This document shows, one piece after another, positions 7,677-15,925 of a stretch of DNA of 64,000 nucleotides (the stretch's first letter is position 1; each line of letters opens with the position of its first letter). The stretch lies in contig JACJZU010000001.1 of the NCBI GenBank assembly GCA_020635435.1, positions 1,054,001 to 1,118,000 of the forward strand. Direction: 5' to 3'. The position numbers were made by a program, and so were the translations under genes. Source of the DNA: Flavobacteriales bacterium. Its GTDB lineage: Bacteria > Bacteroidota > Bacteroidia > NS11-12g > UBA9320. Under the pieces are notes generated by a model. That model saw only the letters and a list, made by a program, of their open reading frames with translations, did no database searches and was not told the DNA's origin.

Positions 7677-7702
7677 AAGGTGCCATGTGCACCTTTTTTT
7701 TT
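7677..7702 (+). terminator. Intrinsic terminator after the acidic lipoprotein
   Basis: Stem GGTGC (7679-7683) / GCACC (7689-7693), loop CATGT, extended by A-T pairs and followed by a run of nine T. It sits 26 bp after the stop codon and 27 bp before the next start codon. Confidence 0.8.
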
Positions 7703-7719
7703 ATCCTAAATTTTCACCC

Positions 7720-7890
7720 ATGAAACTGAAAAACATAAGTCTGTTGTTGGTATTGTTCGCCGTTCTATGCTTTTCCTGCGCGAAGGAGAACACGAATGGC
7801 AAGAAGGAAGGGAGTGAAGAGGTCAACAAACTCATCGATCAAGATGAGCACCGGGCTGATTCGATGAAGAAGGCTTTAGGGATTGAGTAG
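7720..7890 (+). CDS. Small lipoprotein, hypothetical
   Basis: A 56-residue protein starting at 7720 (MKLKNISLLLVLFAVLCFSC; Cys at residue 20 is the lipidation site). The in-frame ATG at 7687 lies in the upstream terminator and is rejected. The mature 36 residues are charged and polar with no known motif. The 3' end overlaps the convergent S41 protease gene by 15 bp. Confidence 0.6.
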   Translation: MKLKNISLLLVLFAVLCFSCAKENTNGKKEGSEEVNKLIDQDEHRADSMKKALGIE

Positions 7891-9363
7891 TCGTTCCATA
7901 CGCCTGAAATAGGAATTCACCTTTTCGAGGTATTTTCTGAATGCAGGTTCCTGCAGTGCGGCATCGTCGCCATAGAACTGATAGGCAATGGCCGCTTTAA
8001 ACGTTTCGGAGTCGACAGGCAGATCGCGGGATATCCGTTTAATGGCCTGATCGATATCAGATGATTCCCAATAGGCCTTAGGTGAGGCGATACTGTTGAT
8101 GAGCTCGTAATTTTCGTCAATGAAACGAATGCGTTCAACGGTTACTGCATTCCAATTGCCGCTGATTGGAGCGGGCATTGGAATGTCGGGTTGAATGCCG
8201 CCCCGAGCATATACCTTTCGTTTGTTCTTTGTGAAGAATGTATCACTCTGCTCTGTTGGATTGGGTACGTACCCCATTTCCGTATAGGGCTTTTGAATGC
8301 TCCGCCCTGATGGAATATAGTATCTGGAAACGGTAAGCCGGATCTGCGATGCATCGCGGAGTTGAAAGGTTTCCTGGACCAAACCCTTACCGAAAGTGGT
8401 TGTTCCGATAACCAAACCGCGATCCAGATCCTGGATCGTACCGCTGAATATCTCACTGGCTGAGGCGGATCGTTCGTTAACGAGACAGATCAGGGCAACT
8501 CCGGTACATAAACCGCCTTTCGTGGAATAATAGGATTTTCGGTACTTGCCTTTACCCACTGTATAGGCAAGCAATTGCTCACCACCCACGAACTCGTCGA
8601 GCAGATCCATGGCCACCTGCAGGTAACCTCCCGGATTATCGCGCAGATCGAACACCACTTGTCGGATCGTACTGTTGGTATTCAGCTCTTTCCAATGGCT
8701 TGCGAACTCATCGTGTGTGGGTTCGGCGAAATGGGATATGCGTATATAGGCTGTGCTGTCGTTAAGTAGCGCGGAACTCACCGTTTCAAGGCGGATCTGT
8801 CCACGTTCAATGGGTATGTCGAGTCGCTCTGCCCGGTGCGGACGGTAAACATCGAGGTGTACGATCGATTTCCGTTTTCCTTTGATGCGATTGATGATAT
8901 CTTCATTGGACATACCGATCAGGGATGCGGAATCTGCAGCTAAAATGCGATCTGCGGGCAGCATTCCCGCCTTAAAGGCCGGCCCGTCGGGAATCACACG
9001 CGAAACACAAGGTGTATCGTTCAGCAGAAAGAATTCAACCCCGATTCCGTCGAAACTACCTTTAAGATCCTGATTTGCCGCGCCTACGTCTGAGGCCGGA
9101 ATGTAAACAGAATGTGGGTCCAGCGCATGCAGAAAGTAATTGATGGATTTCTGTTCGAGGTCGTTCGACGATACCGTATCCACATATTGATCCTGAACCA
9201 GCTGGATAACCTGTTCCAGTTTTGTTCGGTCGCCATACGGGCGTTTCAGCCGGATCTCATCCCAATACCTCCCAATGGCAATACCTGCGGCAAACAAACA
9301 AGCCAGGGCGAGGGGAGCCCAGTTTCGCACATTGGCCGTTTTTTCTGTTCGGGTATCGCTCAT
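7876..9363 (-). CDS. S41 family C-terminal processing peptidase
   Basis: A CtpA/Prc-type periplasmic serine protease of 495 residues. It has an N-terminal membrane anchor (about residues 15-30), a PDZ domain (about 95-180, with the GIGVEF entry) and the S41 catalytic domain. The Ser lies in NERSASASEIFSG and the Lys in TTFGKGLVQ, the expected Ser-Lys dyad. It cleaves C-terminal tails of envelope proteins. It is the last gene of a minus-strand run with the amino-acid dehydrogenase (22-bp gap), a T9SS protein and anmK. Confidence 0.93.
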   Translation of the reverse strand: MSDTRTEKTANVRNWAPLALACLFAAGIAIGRYWDEIRLKRPYGDRTKLEQVIQLVQDQYVDTVSSNDLEQKSINYFLHALDPHSVYIPASDVGAANQDLKGSFDGIGVEFFLLNDTPCVSRVIPDGPAFKAGMLPADRILAADSASLIGMSNEDIINRIKGKRKSIVHLDVYRPHRAERLDIPIERGQIRLETVSSALLNDSTAYIRISHFAEPTHDEFASHWKELNTNSTIRQVVFDLRDNPGGYLQVAMDLLDEFVGGEQLLAYTVGKGKYRKSYYSTKGGLCTGVALICLVNERSASASEIFSGTIQDLDRGLVIGTTTFGKGLVQETFQLRDASQIRLTVSRYYIPSGRSIQKPYTEMGYVPNPTEQSDTFFTKNKRKVYARGGIQPDIPMPAPISGNWNAVTVERIRFIDENYELINSIASPKAYWESSDIDQAIKRISRDLPVDSETFKAAIAYQFYGDDAALQEPAFRKYLEKVNSYFRRMERLLNP

Positions 9364-9384
9364 AGTGCTTTGGGAGGATCGATC

Positions 9385-10650
9385 TTAATGGCCACCCATG
9401 GTCTCCGGGTTCTGAAGTAATGTCATCAGACTCAATTCGAGTGCTTTGGCACTGATACCTGTATGCTTTTGATTGAATTGATGAACCTTGAGCATGGCTC
9501 TTTCTATGGCCTCTGATACATCCATCAGGATCTCAAAATCGCCCAACACCGCATCCTGTCGCATCAGGTAGGCAAAAACCCTTGCCATACCGGAGTTGGC
9601 AATAAAATCGGGAATGATGGCCATTCGCTCATCGGCATAGGCGTAAATAGGTCCCATGAAGATCTCTTTGTCGGCAAATGGCACATTTGCACCGCACGAC
9701 ACCACTTCAATCCCACCCTGTATCAGGTCATCTACCTGTTCACGCGTAACCAGTCTGGATCCGGCTCCCGGTATGAATATTTCTGCCTTTAGCTTCCATA
9801 TCCGCTCATTCACTTCTTCAAAGGGCAGGATATCGGTGGAATTGAGTGCATTGCCATCCCGGTTCAACATGAGTTCGGTGACTTCTTCCAGGGTGAATCC
9901 ATTCTCATTGATCAAACCTCCGTTCCGGTCGATGATACCGATGATGGCCACACCATTCTTGGCCAGATAATAAGCCGCAGCAGCAGCAACATTACCCCAA
10001 CCCTGAATGATGGCTCGTTTGTAGTTCATCATACCTCCCCAGATGCCGTAATAGTGGCGCACCGCCTCGGCTACACCCCATCCGGTGATCAGGTCGGAAA
10101 CCGTATAACCCATGGCAACGGAGGGCGTGAACCGCTCGTCGCTTACCGGAAGGGATGCCCCGCTTTCCAATCGGTGCAACGCTTTGAGCTTCTCCTCGGT
10201 ATTATAGGCTGTCAGATGTCCGTTGACGATTCCTTCCTGAGGGTGGATCAATCCGTAGGAACGGGTTATGGGCATTACTTCCTTGATCTTGTCCACGTTC
10301 ATATCCCCTCCCGTACCGTAATAATTCTTCAAGAGCGGATAAACGGCTTTGTACCATCTTTTGAGAACGCCCTCCTTACGCGGGTCGGACGGATCGAAAT
10401 TGATTCCAGACTTGGCCCCTCCGATTGGAGGACCACAAACCGTGAACTTGACTTCCATCGTTTTGGCCAGCGACTCCACTTCGTGTTTATCCAAACCTTT
10501 GCGCATCCGTGTTCCGCCTCCTGCCGCTCCACCCCTCAGGGAGTTGATCACGACCCAACCCTTGGCATCCGTTTCTTCGTCGTTCCATTCGAATACGATC
10601 TCCGGTGCTTTGTGTTCATACTGCGCAATTAATTGTTTCAGCTTATCCAT
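9385..10650 (-). CDS. Glu/Leu/Phe/Val family amino-acid dehydrogenase
   Basis: A 421-residue NAD(P)-dependent oxidative deaminase. The substrate-domain signature PPIGGAKSGI holds the catalytic Lys, and GGTRMRKG is the second conserved stretch. The Rossmann domain carries QGWGNVAAAAA (GxGxxA). It converts an amino acid such as glutamate or leucine to the 2-oxo acid and ammonia. The exact substrate and cofactor preference cannot be settled by eye; the sequence resembles the Bacteroidota-specific group rather than classical hexameric GdhA. It starts 2 bp from the stop of the upstream T9SS cargo gene. Confidence 0.9.
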   Translation of the reverse strand: MDKLKQLIAQYEHKAPEIVFEWNDEETDAKGWVVINSLRGGAAGGGTRMRKGLDKHEVESLAKTMEVKFTVCGPPIGGAKSGINFDPSDPRKEGVLKRWYKAVYPLLKNYYGTGGDMNVDKIKEVMPITRSYGLIHPQEGIVNGHLTAYNTEEKLKALHRLESGASLPVSDERFTPSVAMGYTVSDLITGWGVAEAVRHYYGIWGGMMNYKRAIIQGWGNVAAAAAYYLAKNGVAIIGIIDRNGGLINENGFTLEEVTELMLNRDGNALNSTDILPFEEVNERIWKLKAEIFIPGAGSRLVTREQVDDLIQGGIEVVSCGANVPFADKEIFMGPIYAYADERMAIIPDFIANSGMARVFAYLMRQDAVLGDFEILMDVSEAIERAMLKVHQFNQKHTGISAKALELSLMTLLQNPETMGGH

Positions 10651-10652
10651 AT

Positions 10653-12401
10653 TTATTGCATTTCAATCCGTTGATAAAAGTTGTTCTCCCCCTGAATGTT
10701 CAGAATGTAGATGCCGGTGGGGTAACTGCCCAGGAATATGCAACCATCCCTAACAACAAGTTGATCGACCATTTCCTGTCCGATCGTATAAACGTTCACT
10801 ACGGTACCATTCGGTATATTTTCCGCGGTGAGTACACCTTTTCGGCTGAAATCGGGGAAGAACAGCAACTTTTCCTTTAGTCCTTCAAATACGAAATCCA
10901 CCGATGCCTTGATCTGAATGGTAACATTGCTGTAACTGCAAATTTCCCGGTTTCCCACGCGTACTTTCAGGTGGTAAGTCTTTTTGAGGTCGGTGTCCAT
11001 ATTATGTGCCCGTTCGATGGACAGCACACCGGTGTATTGGTTCACTTTGAAAATCTCGTGTTCGTTACCCGAAACGATCTCGAACGAGAGGTTCTCTACA
11101 TCGGGGGCAACGGCCTCGATCGTTCCGATCTTAAAACCGCTTTTGTTGTAGTCGCTGATGGTGAAGCTGTAATCCTGTACTTTGGGAGGCATGATCGGTT
11201 CCAAACTGAAGTATTCGGACCCATCGGCTTTGGATTTTGCGGTGAAGAACAGTTGATCTTTGAAATACTTGAGATTTCGGAGGTCGTATTGGTAACGAAC
11301 CTCGATCGGGATCAATGTATCCTTGTTCCATTGAAAGATATTAAAGCTATTCTCACCGGGAGCACGCATGGAGATGAACAATTGGTTTTCGATCATGACC
11401 ATCGATTCAAAGTGTACGGCGGATCCTTTAAAGTTCATGCTCCCGATCATCTCGGCATTTGCATTTGCAGCCATTCGGAATATGCCTGTACCTGTGGGCG
11501 TTGAGCTGGCGAAATAATAGTATGTCCGATCTGAAACCGCATCGGGGGAATGTATCAGTTCTTTGCCGGGCCATGCGGCACCATGATAGCGGAACACGCC
11601 ATTCTTGTCGTAGCTGTACAGGCCGCGTTTCCCCTCTTTTTCGGCATTGAAATACATCCGATCGTGAAACAGGAAAAGTCCGGCCGCCTTTTGGAAGGTA
11701 TTGAATCGCGAATCGGCAACCACCTTTTTACCGGTAGTTGAAAAGATCTTGCCTCCTTTGCTTAGGAAGAGTTCGTTGTTGAAAACAAGCATGGCATCGG
11801 CAAAACAATCCTTGTATTCCGATCTCCCTTCGGCGAAAAATGCTGCCTTACCCCTGGCATCAAAGGCCAGGAGGGCTATCCGTCTGCCAAGCGTGTCTGT
11901 TTTCCCTTTAGGATCGAGTTTGCTGCGCACACCAAGCTCAACCTCACAAACCAGTTTGTCGTTAAAGATGGCGTGTGCACTGCCCACCGCCGTAGTTCGG
12001 TATGCTTGCGTGGTAATACCGTTGTGGTGGTAGTAAATGCCCGGGGGTGTGAGTTCACCTTTGGCGAAAAAGAACACTTTCTCCTCGAATTCGATCAAAG
12101 GCAAACAAGTTGCACCTAATGGATGGTTTGCCTGACGTTTTTCTTTGACCTCGGGATTTTTCCATGTATCCGTGAAACTTGTTATCCGAAGGTGTTGATC
12201 GCCATCGTATTCGTAGAGCTGATTGCCCCGACCTTCTCCTGACGCATTGAAATAAAGGCGATTTCCGGTGTTGAGTGTATGCACACCTACGGCGAAGGAA
12301 GTCCCGTTTCGATTGATATCCGTGTGTTTTTGAACATCGGGTTGCGCAAAAGCCGGTTCTGCGAACAGGGCCAGGATCAGTATCCGGAAAAGCGCTTTCA
12401 A
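10653..12401 (-). CDS. T9SS-sorted secreted protein with cadherin-like domain
   Basis: About 582 residues. No ATG lies near the signal peptide; a TTG at 12401, 7 bp after the anmK stop, would give a leader (LKALFRILILALF...AFAQ) directly, so I chose it. A longer frame to 12515 would overlap anmK by 107 bp. The central ~400 residues look like repeated beta-structures (a propeller-like ELYEYDG / RMAAN pattern). Then comes a cadherin-like segment (YTGVLSIERAHNMDTDLKK) and a C-terminal T9SS type-A-like sorting domain ending in GIYILNIQGENNFYQRIEMQ. It is predicted to be exported to the cell surface. Cargo function is unknown. Confidence 0.75.
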   Translation of the reverse strand: MKALFRILILALFAEPAFAQPDVQKHTDINRNGTSFAVGVHTLNTGNRLYFNASGEGRGNQLYEYDGDQHLRITSFTDTWKNPEVKEKRQANHPLGATCLPLIEFEEKVFFFAKGELTPPGIYYHHNGITTQAYRTTAVGSAHAIFNDKLVCEVELGVRSKLDPKGKTDTLGRRIALLAFDARGKAAFFAEGRSEYKDCFADAMLVFNNELFLSKGGKIFSTTGKKVVADSRFNTFQKAAGLFLFHDRMYFNAEKEGKRGLYSYDKNGVFRYHGAAWPGKELIHSPDAVSDRTYYYFASSTPTGTGIFRMAANANAEMIGSMNFKGSAVHFESMVMIENQLFISMRAPGENSFNIFQWNKDTLIPIEVRYQYDLRNLKYFKDQLFFTAKSKADGSEYFSLEPIMPPKVQDYSFTISDYNKSGFKIGTIEAVAPDVENLSFEIVSGNEHEIFKVNQYTGVLSIERAHNMDTDLKKTYHLKVRVGNREICSYSNVTIQIKASVDFVFEGLKEKLLFFPDFSRKGVLTAENIPNGTVVNVYTIGQEMVDQLVVRDGCIFLGSYPTGIYILNIQGENNFYQRIEMQ

Positions 12402-12408
12402 CCTGTTA

Positions 12409-13500
12409 TCAAACGAGTTTGGAGAAGTCGCCGGAGAGATCGCCGGCAACGGAGTCGCTTTCGGCACCGGTTTGGGAGGCCAGAACCGTGATCTCGTTGC
12501 GCACCCGCAATACACCCATCAATCCGAATATGAGCGCTTCTTTGTAGTGAACGATCTGGTCATCGGCCACGATGATCTCGGCATCAGTATGTGTGCGGAG
12601 GTGCTCGATAAGGGTTTTATTGAATGCCCCGCCGCCGGTCACAAATACGCGTTTCATGGAAGAGTCGCCACTGCTCAGATCTTCAATATTCTGTCCGATC
12701 TGTTGGGCTATATGGTCCACCAGCGTTTTCATTTTATCTTCTTTGGAGGCCTCCGAGTTTCGAACCCGGAACCAGAAATTCTCATTGATCCATTCCCTTC
12801 CCAGCGACTTGGGATAGGAAGCGCTGTAGTAATCAATGCTATTCAGATCTCCCAACAGGTCGTAGTCGATCCGGCCTTTTTCAGCGATCTCGCCGTCGTG
12901 ATCATATTCCTGCCCGAATTCACGTGCAATTCGGTTCAGAACGATATTGGCCGGACAGATATCATAGGCGATTCGCCGACCATCGATGTTCACAGAGATG
13001 TTGGCGAAACCACCCAGATTCAGGCAGAAGTCGAACTCGCCGAATAACAATTCGTCACCTATACCGGAAACGGGAGCACCTTCGCCATCCTTCACCACAT
13101 CCATGGCACGGAAATTCGTCACAGACGGAATGCCCGTTACGCCACTGATGGCGCTTCCCGCACCGATCTGGTAACTCACATTGATCTCGGGTTGATGGAA
13201 AATAGTGTGCCCATGCGAACCAATGAGATCAGCCTGCAGCTGATGCTTTTCCAAAAAATCGTTGATCAGGCGACCAATGTATTCTCCGAAATATCGATCG
13301 GTTCGGTAAACGATCAATGCATTTTGATTGCGCAATTTGGAGAGCCGAAGTCTCCAGGTTTCGTCGTAGGGAATGGTCTCAGCTGCGTTGATCTCGTAGT
13401 TCCATTTGCCGTTCGCATCGATGCTTAACGTGCAATGTGCCAGATCAATTCCATCCATGGAGGTGCCTGACATCACCCCAATTACTTTATAACTATTCAT
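12409..13500 (-). CDS. anmK: Anhydro-N-acetylmuramic acid kinase
   Basis: The 363-residue AnmK family enzyme, which phosphorylates and opens 1,6-anhydro-MurNAc to MurNAc-6-phosphate during peptidoglycan recycling. The diagnostic N-terminal motif VMSGTSMDGIDLA holds the catalytic Asp in SMDG. Further motifs are GSHGHTIFH and the conserved C-terminal FVTGGGAFNKTLIEHL. It is the first gene of a minus-strand run of four. A GH3 N-acetylhexosaminidase that supplies related sugars is encoded at 21.2-24.1 kb. Confidence 0.96.
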   Translation of the reverse strand: MNSYKVIGVMSGTSMDGIDLAHCTLSIDANGKWNYEINAAETIPYDETWRLRLSKLRNQNALIVYRTDRYFGEYIGRLINDFLEKHQLQADLIGSHGHTIFHQPEINVSYQIGAGSAISGVTGIPSVTNFRAMDVVKDGEGAPVSGIGDELLFGEFDFCLNLGGFANISVNIDGRRIAYDICPANIVLNRIAREFGQEYDHDGEIAEKGRIDYDLLGDLNSIDYYSASYPKSLGREWINENFWFRVRNSEASKEDKMKTLVDHIAQQIGQNIEDLSSGDSSMKRVFVTGGGAFNKTLIEHLRTHTDAEIIVADDQIVHYKEALIFGLMGVLRVRNEITVLASQTGAESDSVAGDLSGDFSKLV

Positions 13501-13565
13501 GATTTAAACTTTCTCGGTCCCTGCCACTTTAAGATCCAACTCCGGAAAAGGCATTTGAATGCCGA

Positions 13566-13597
13566 CAAATTTACACTTTTGAAGAATTATACCTTTG
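13566..13597. promoter_or_regulatory. Divergent -7 elements between anmK and the glycosyltransferase
   Basis: On the minus strand TAAATTTG (13573 to 13566) would drive anmK (start 13500). On the plus strand TACCTTTG (13590-13597) would drive the glycosyltransferase, with transcription starting near 13604. The latter excludes the first in-frame ATG at 13555 as its start. The two boxes are only 16 bp apart, so the promoters overlap face to face. Confidence 0.55.
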
Positions 13598-13671
13598 ACA
13601 TTTATATCCCGAGGCATTCGGGGAATTACCGAGGTTCGGGAAACCTTTGTGGAAAAGAGGGAACGCATAAT

Positions 13672-14784
13672 TTGATCAAGATCGTACACGTAAGTACGCC
13701 ATTAAGTTGGCGGGGAGGGGAAAGACAACTTCTCCTGTTGCTTCAGGCTTCTTCTAAGTTCGAGGGGATAGAACAGTTCGTTTATTGCCCTGAGGGAAGT
13801 GAGCTCGCCAAGCGGGTAAAGCACTTAAGCCATGTGCATCTATTCAGCCACCCTAAGAAGCGCTCAGGTTTTGATATTCCCTTTGCGGCAGGGTTGAACC
13901 GATTGTGTCGTGTGGAGAAGATCGATCTGCTACATGTTCACGATTCACATGCCCATACTGCCGCTTATCTCGCAGCGCTGCTCTTTCGCAACAGGCTACC
14001 CGTTGTTGTAAGCAGGCGTGTGGACTTTCCCGTCGCCTCGTCCATTCTGTCGACTTGGAAATATACGCACACCAATGTGCGGGCCATTTTATGTGTAAGC
14101 GACGCGATCACAAACATTGTAAAGGCGGCACTACCCGATTCCAAGGCAAGGATCCAAACGGTTCATTCAGGGATCGACATTTCGGAAAATGGGGAAAATG
14201 CGGTTCGATCGCTGCACAAAGAGTTGGGAATTGACGCAGAGCGAAAACTGATCATAAATGCCTCGGCTTTGGAGGATCATAAGGATTATCCAACCTTCAT
14301 CCGAACGATTGAGCTATTGCACCGCAAGGGCCGGAATGTGCAAGGGGTGATCTATGGTACGGGTTCACTTCAAGTTGAATTCGAACGACTCTCGGAAGAA
14401 CTCGGAATAGCAGACCGCATCCGTTTCGCGGGATTCGATCCCAATGTTCGTGAGTGCCTGGCTGCTGCCGATGTATTTCTGTTCACCTCGAAAATGGAGG
14501 GCCTGGGAACCATTGTTCTGGATGCATTTGCCGCAGGTGTTCCGGTAGTGGCCACAAATGCCGGAGGAATACCGGAAATGGTCAAAGACGGTGAGACCGG
14601 TGTTCTTTGTGGCATTGGCAAGGTGGAGGAGTTGGCAATTGCAGTTGAGCGGGTTTTGGACGATGCGGAATTTGCAGGGCATTTAGTAGCAGGAGCCAGA
14701 CAGCAACTTGCTGCGTTCAGCTCGGCCGAAACTGCCCGTAAAAGCATCGATGTATATCGCAGCGTTCTGCACGAAAACCTTTAA
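13672..14784 (+). CDS. Group 1 (GT4-like) glycosyltransferase
   Basis: About 371 residues of the GT-B fold. The N-terminal domain begins IKIVHVSTPLSWRGGERQ. The C-terminal domain shows the family pattern GxGSLQxEFERL, RIRFAGF, then DVFLFTSKMEGLGTIVLDAFAAGVPVVAT, with the conserved E-x7-E (SKMEGLGTIVLDA). The sequence is open back to 13555, but the promoter box at 13590-13597 and the normal family start favour the TTG at 13672, preceded by AGAGGG. It is likely involved in cell-envelope glycan synthesis; donor and acceptor are unknown. Confidence 0.85.
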   Translation: MIKIVHVSTPLSWRGGERQLLLLLQASSKFEGIEQFVYCPEGSELAKRVKHLSHVHLFSHPKKRSGFDIPFAAGLNRLCRVEKIDLLHVHDSHAHTAAYLAALLFRNRLPVVVSRRVDFPVASSILSTWKYTHTNVRAILCVSDAITNIVKAALPDSKARIQTVHSGIDISENGENAVRSLHKELGIDAERKLIINASALEDHKDYPTFIRTIELLHRKGRNVQGVIYGTGSLQVEFERLSEELGIADRIRFAGFDPNVRECLAAADVFLFTSKMEGLGTIVLDAFAAGVPVVATNAGGIPEMVKDGETGVLCGIGKVEELAIAVERVLDDAEFAGHLVAGARQQLAAFSSAETARKSIDVYRSVLHENL

Positions 14785-14814
14785 TTTCACGGCCTCTAAT
14801 CGGAGAAGAAGCAC

Positions 14815-15759
14815 ATGCCTGAGACGATTCTCATCATTGGTTCCGAAGGACAGGTAGGAACCGATCTGGCCGAAAGTTTAAGGGAGGTACACGGATCTTC
14901 CAATGTTGTTTGTTGCGATATCCGTCCGCATACCAGGGAGCGTGCAGCACACGGCCCTTACGCGGAGTTGAATGTACTGGAACGTGAAGAGATCGCGGAG
15001 GTATTTTCAAAATACAAACCAACCGTTATTTACCATTTGGCGGCCATGCTCAGTGCAACGGCTGAAATGAATCCCAAAACAGGTTGGGAGCTGAACATGG
15101 ATGGCCTGTTCAACATCTTTGATGCGGCGATCGAATATGGAACAAAGCGTGTGTTCTGGCCCAGTTCTATAGCCGTATTCGGACCCAATACACCGAGAGA
15201 GCACACACCGCAGTATTGTGTGATGGATCCCAATACCGTATACGGGATCAGTAAACTGGCCGGTGAACGCTATTGCGAGTATTATCACAAGCGCTGGGGT
15301 TTGGATGTGCGCAGCTTGAGATACCCCGGATTAATTGGGTGGAAAGCTCAGCCGGGTGGAGGTACGACCGATTATGCCGTGGATATATTCCATCAGGCAC
15401 TCAAAAATGGGAAATATACCAGTTTCCTTTCCGCCGGAACCTATTTGCCCATGATGTATATGGACGATGCGGTGCGGGCAACGATTCAGATCACAGATGC
15501 CCCGGCCGATCAGATACGGATCCGCTCTTCGTACAATTTGAGTGGCTTCAGTTTTGATCCTGCCGAACTAGCTGCGGAGATCAAAAAACACCTTCCGCAC
15601 TTTGAGATGGATTACAAGCCGGACAATCGACAGGCAATTGCCGATTCCTGGCCATCCAGTATCGACGATGAGGCGGCACGCAGCGATTGGGGCTGGGATC
15701 CGGAATACGATCTGCCTAAGATGGTTGCGGAAATGTTGACGCGACTTTCTTCAAAATAG
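14815..15759 (+). CDS. L-threonine 3-dehydrogenase, SDR (epimerase-like) type
   Basis: A 314-residue extended SDR. The Rossmann motif is GSEGQVGTDL; the active-site Tyr and Lys lie in TVYGISKLAGERYCEYY. The long stretch RYPGLIGWKAQPGGGTTDYAV, then YMDDAVRATIQI, matches the GalE-like NAD-dependent L-threonine dehydrogenases known from Flavobacteriaceae rather than sugar epimerases. It converts threonine to 2-amino-3-oxobutyrate. The partner ligase (kbl) is not in this window. It follows the glycosyltransferase by 30 bp. Confidence in family is high and in substrate good. Confidence 0.88.
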   Translation: MPETILIIGSEGQVGTDLAESLREVHGSSNVVCCDIRPHTRERAAHGPYAELNVLEREEIAEVFSKYKPTVIYHLAAMLSATAEMNPKTGWELNMDGLFNIFDAAIEYGTKRVFWPSSIAVFGPNTPREHTPQYCVMDPNTVYGISKLAGERYCEYYHKRWGLDVRSLRYPGLIGWKAQPGGGTTDYAVDIFHQALKNGKYTSFLSAGTYLPMMYMDDAVRATIQITDAPADQIRIRSSYNLSGFSFDPAELAAEIKKHLPHFEMDYKPDNRQAIADSWPSSIDDEAARSDWGWDPEYDLPKMVAEMLTRLSSK

Positions 15760-15781
15760 ATCCCCAAGATTTCCGGGGATC
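15759..15781 (+). terminator. Hairpin after the threonine dehydrogenase
   Basis: A 7-bp perfect inverted repeat GATCCCC / GGGGATC with a 9-nt loop, overlapping the stop codon. No T-run follows, so termination would be weak or factor-assisted. It sits 10 bp before the promoter of the TPP riboswitch. Confidence 0.4.
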
Positions 15782-15790
15782 AGACTTGTG

Positions 15791-15798
15791 TATATTTG
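15791..15798 (+). promoter_or_regulatory. -7 promoter element before the TPP riboswitch
   Basis: TATATTTG matches TANNTTTG exactly. Transcription would start near 15805, just before the aptamer. An upstream TTTG at the usual distance is not clear. Confidence 0.7.
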
Positions 15799-15804
15799 AA
15801 CCGA

Positions 15805-15900
15805 CTTGAAAGGGGTGCTGGAACGGAATGTTCTGGCTGAGATCATACCCTCAACCTGATCCGGATAATGCCGGCGTAGGGATTCTGCAGTCCAGAACCT
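15805..15900 (+). ncRNA. TPP (thiamine pyrophosphate) riboswitch
   Basis: The two conserved halves of the THI element are present: GGGGTGCTG (15812-15820) and CTGAGATCATACCC (15837-15850), then ACCTGAT (15854-15860), GGATAATGCC (15863-15872) and GGCGTAGGGA (15873-15882). These form the pyrimidine-sensing and pyrophosphate-sensing arms. The switch ends ~25 bp before the start codon of the TonB-dependent receptor, so it probably acts on that gene. CCAGAAC (15892-15898) can pair with GTTCTGG (15830-15836) inside the aptamer, a candidate switching helix. Confidence 0.95.
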
Positions 15901-15925
15901 TTTTCAGTCCATAAACTGTGATTTT

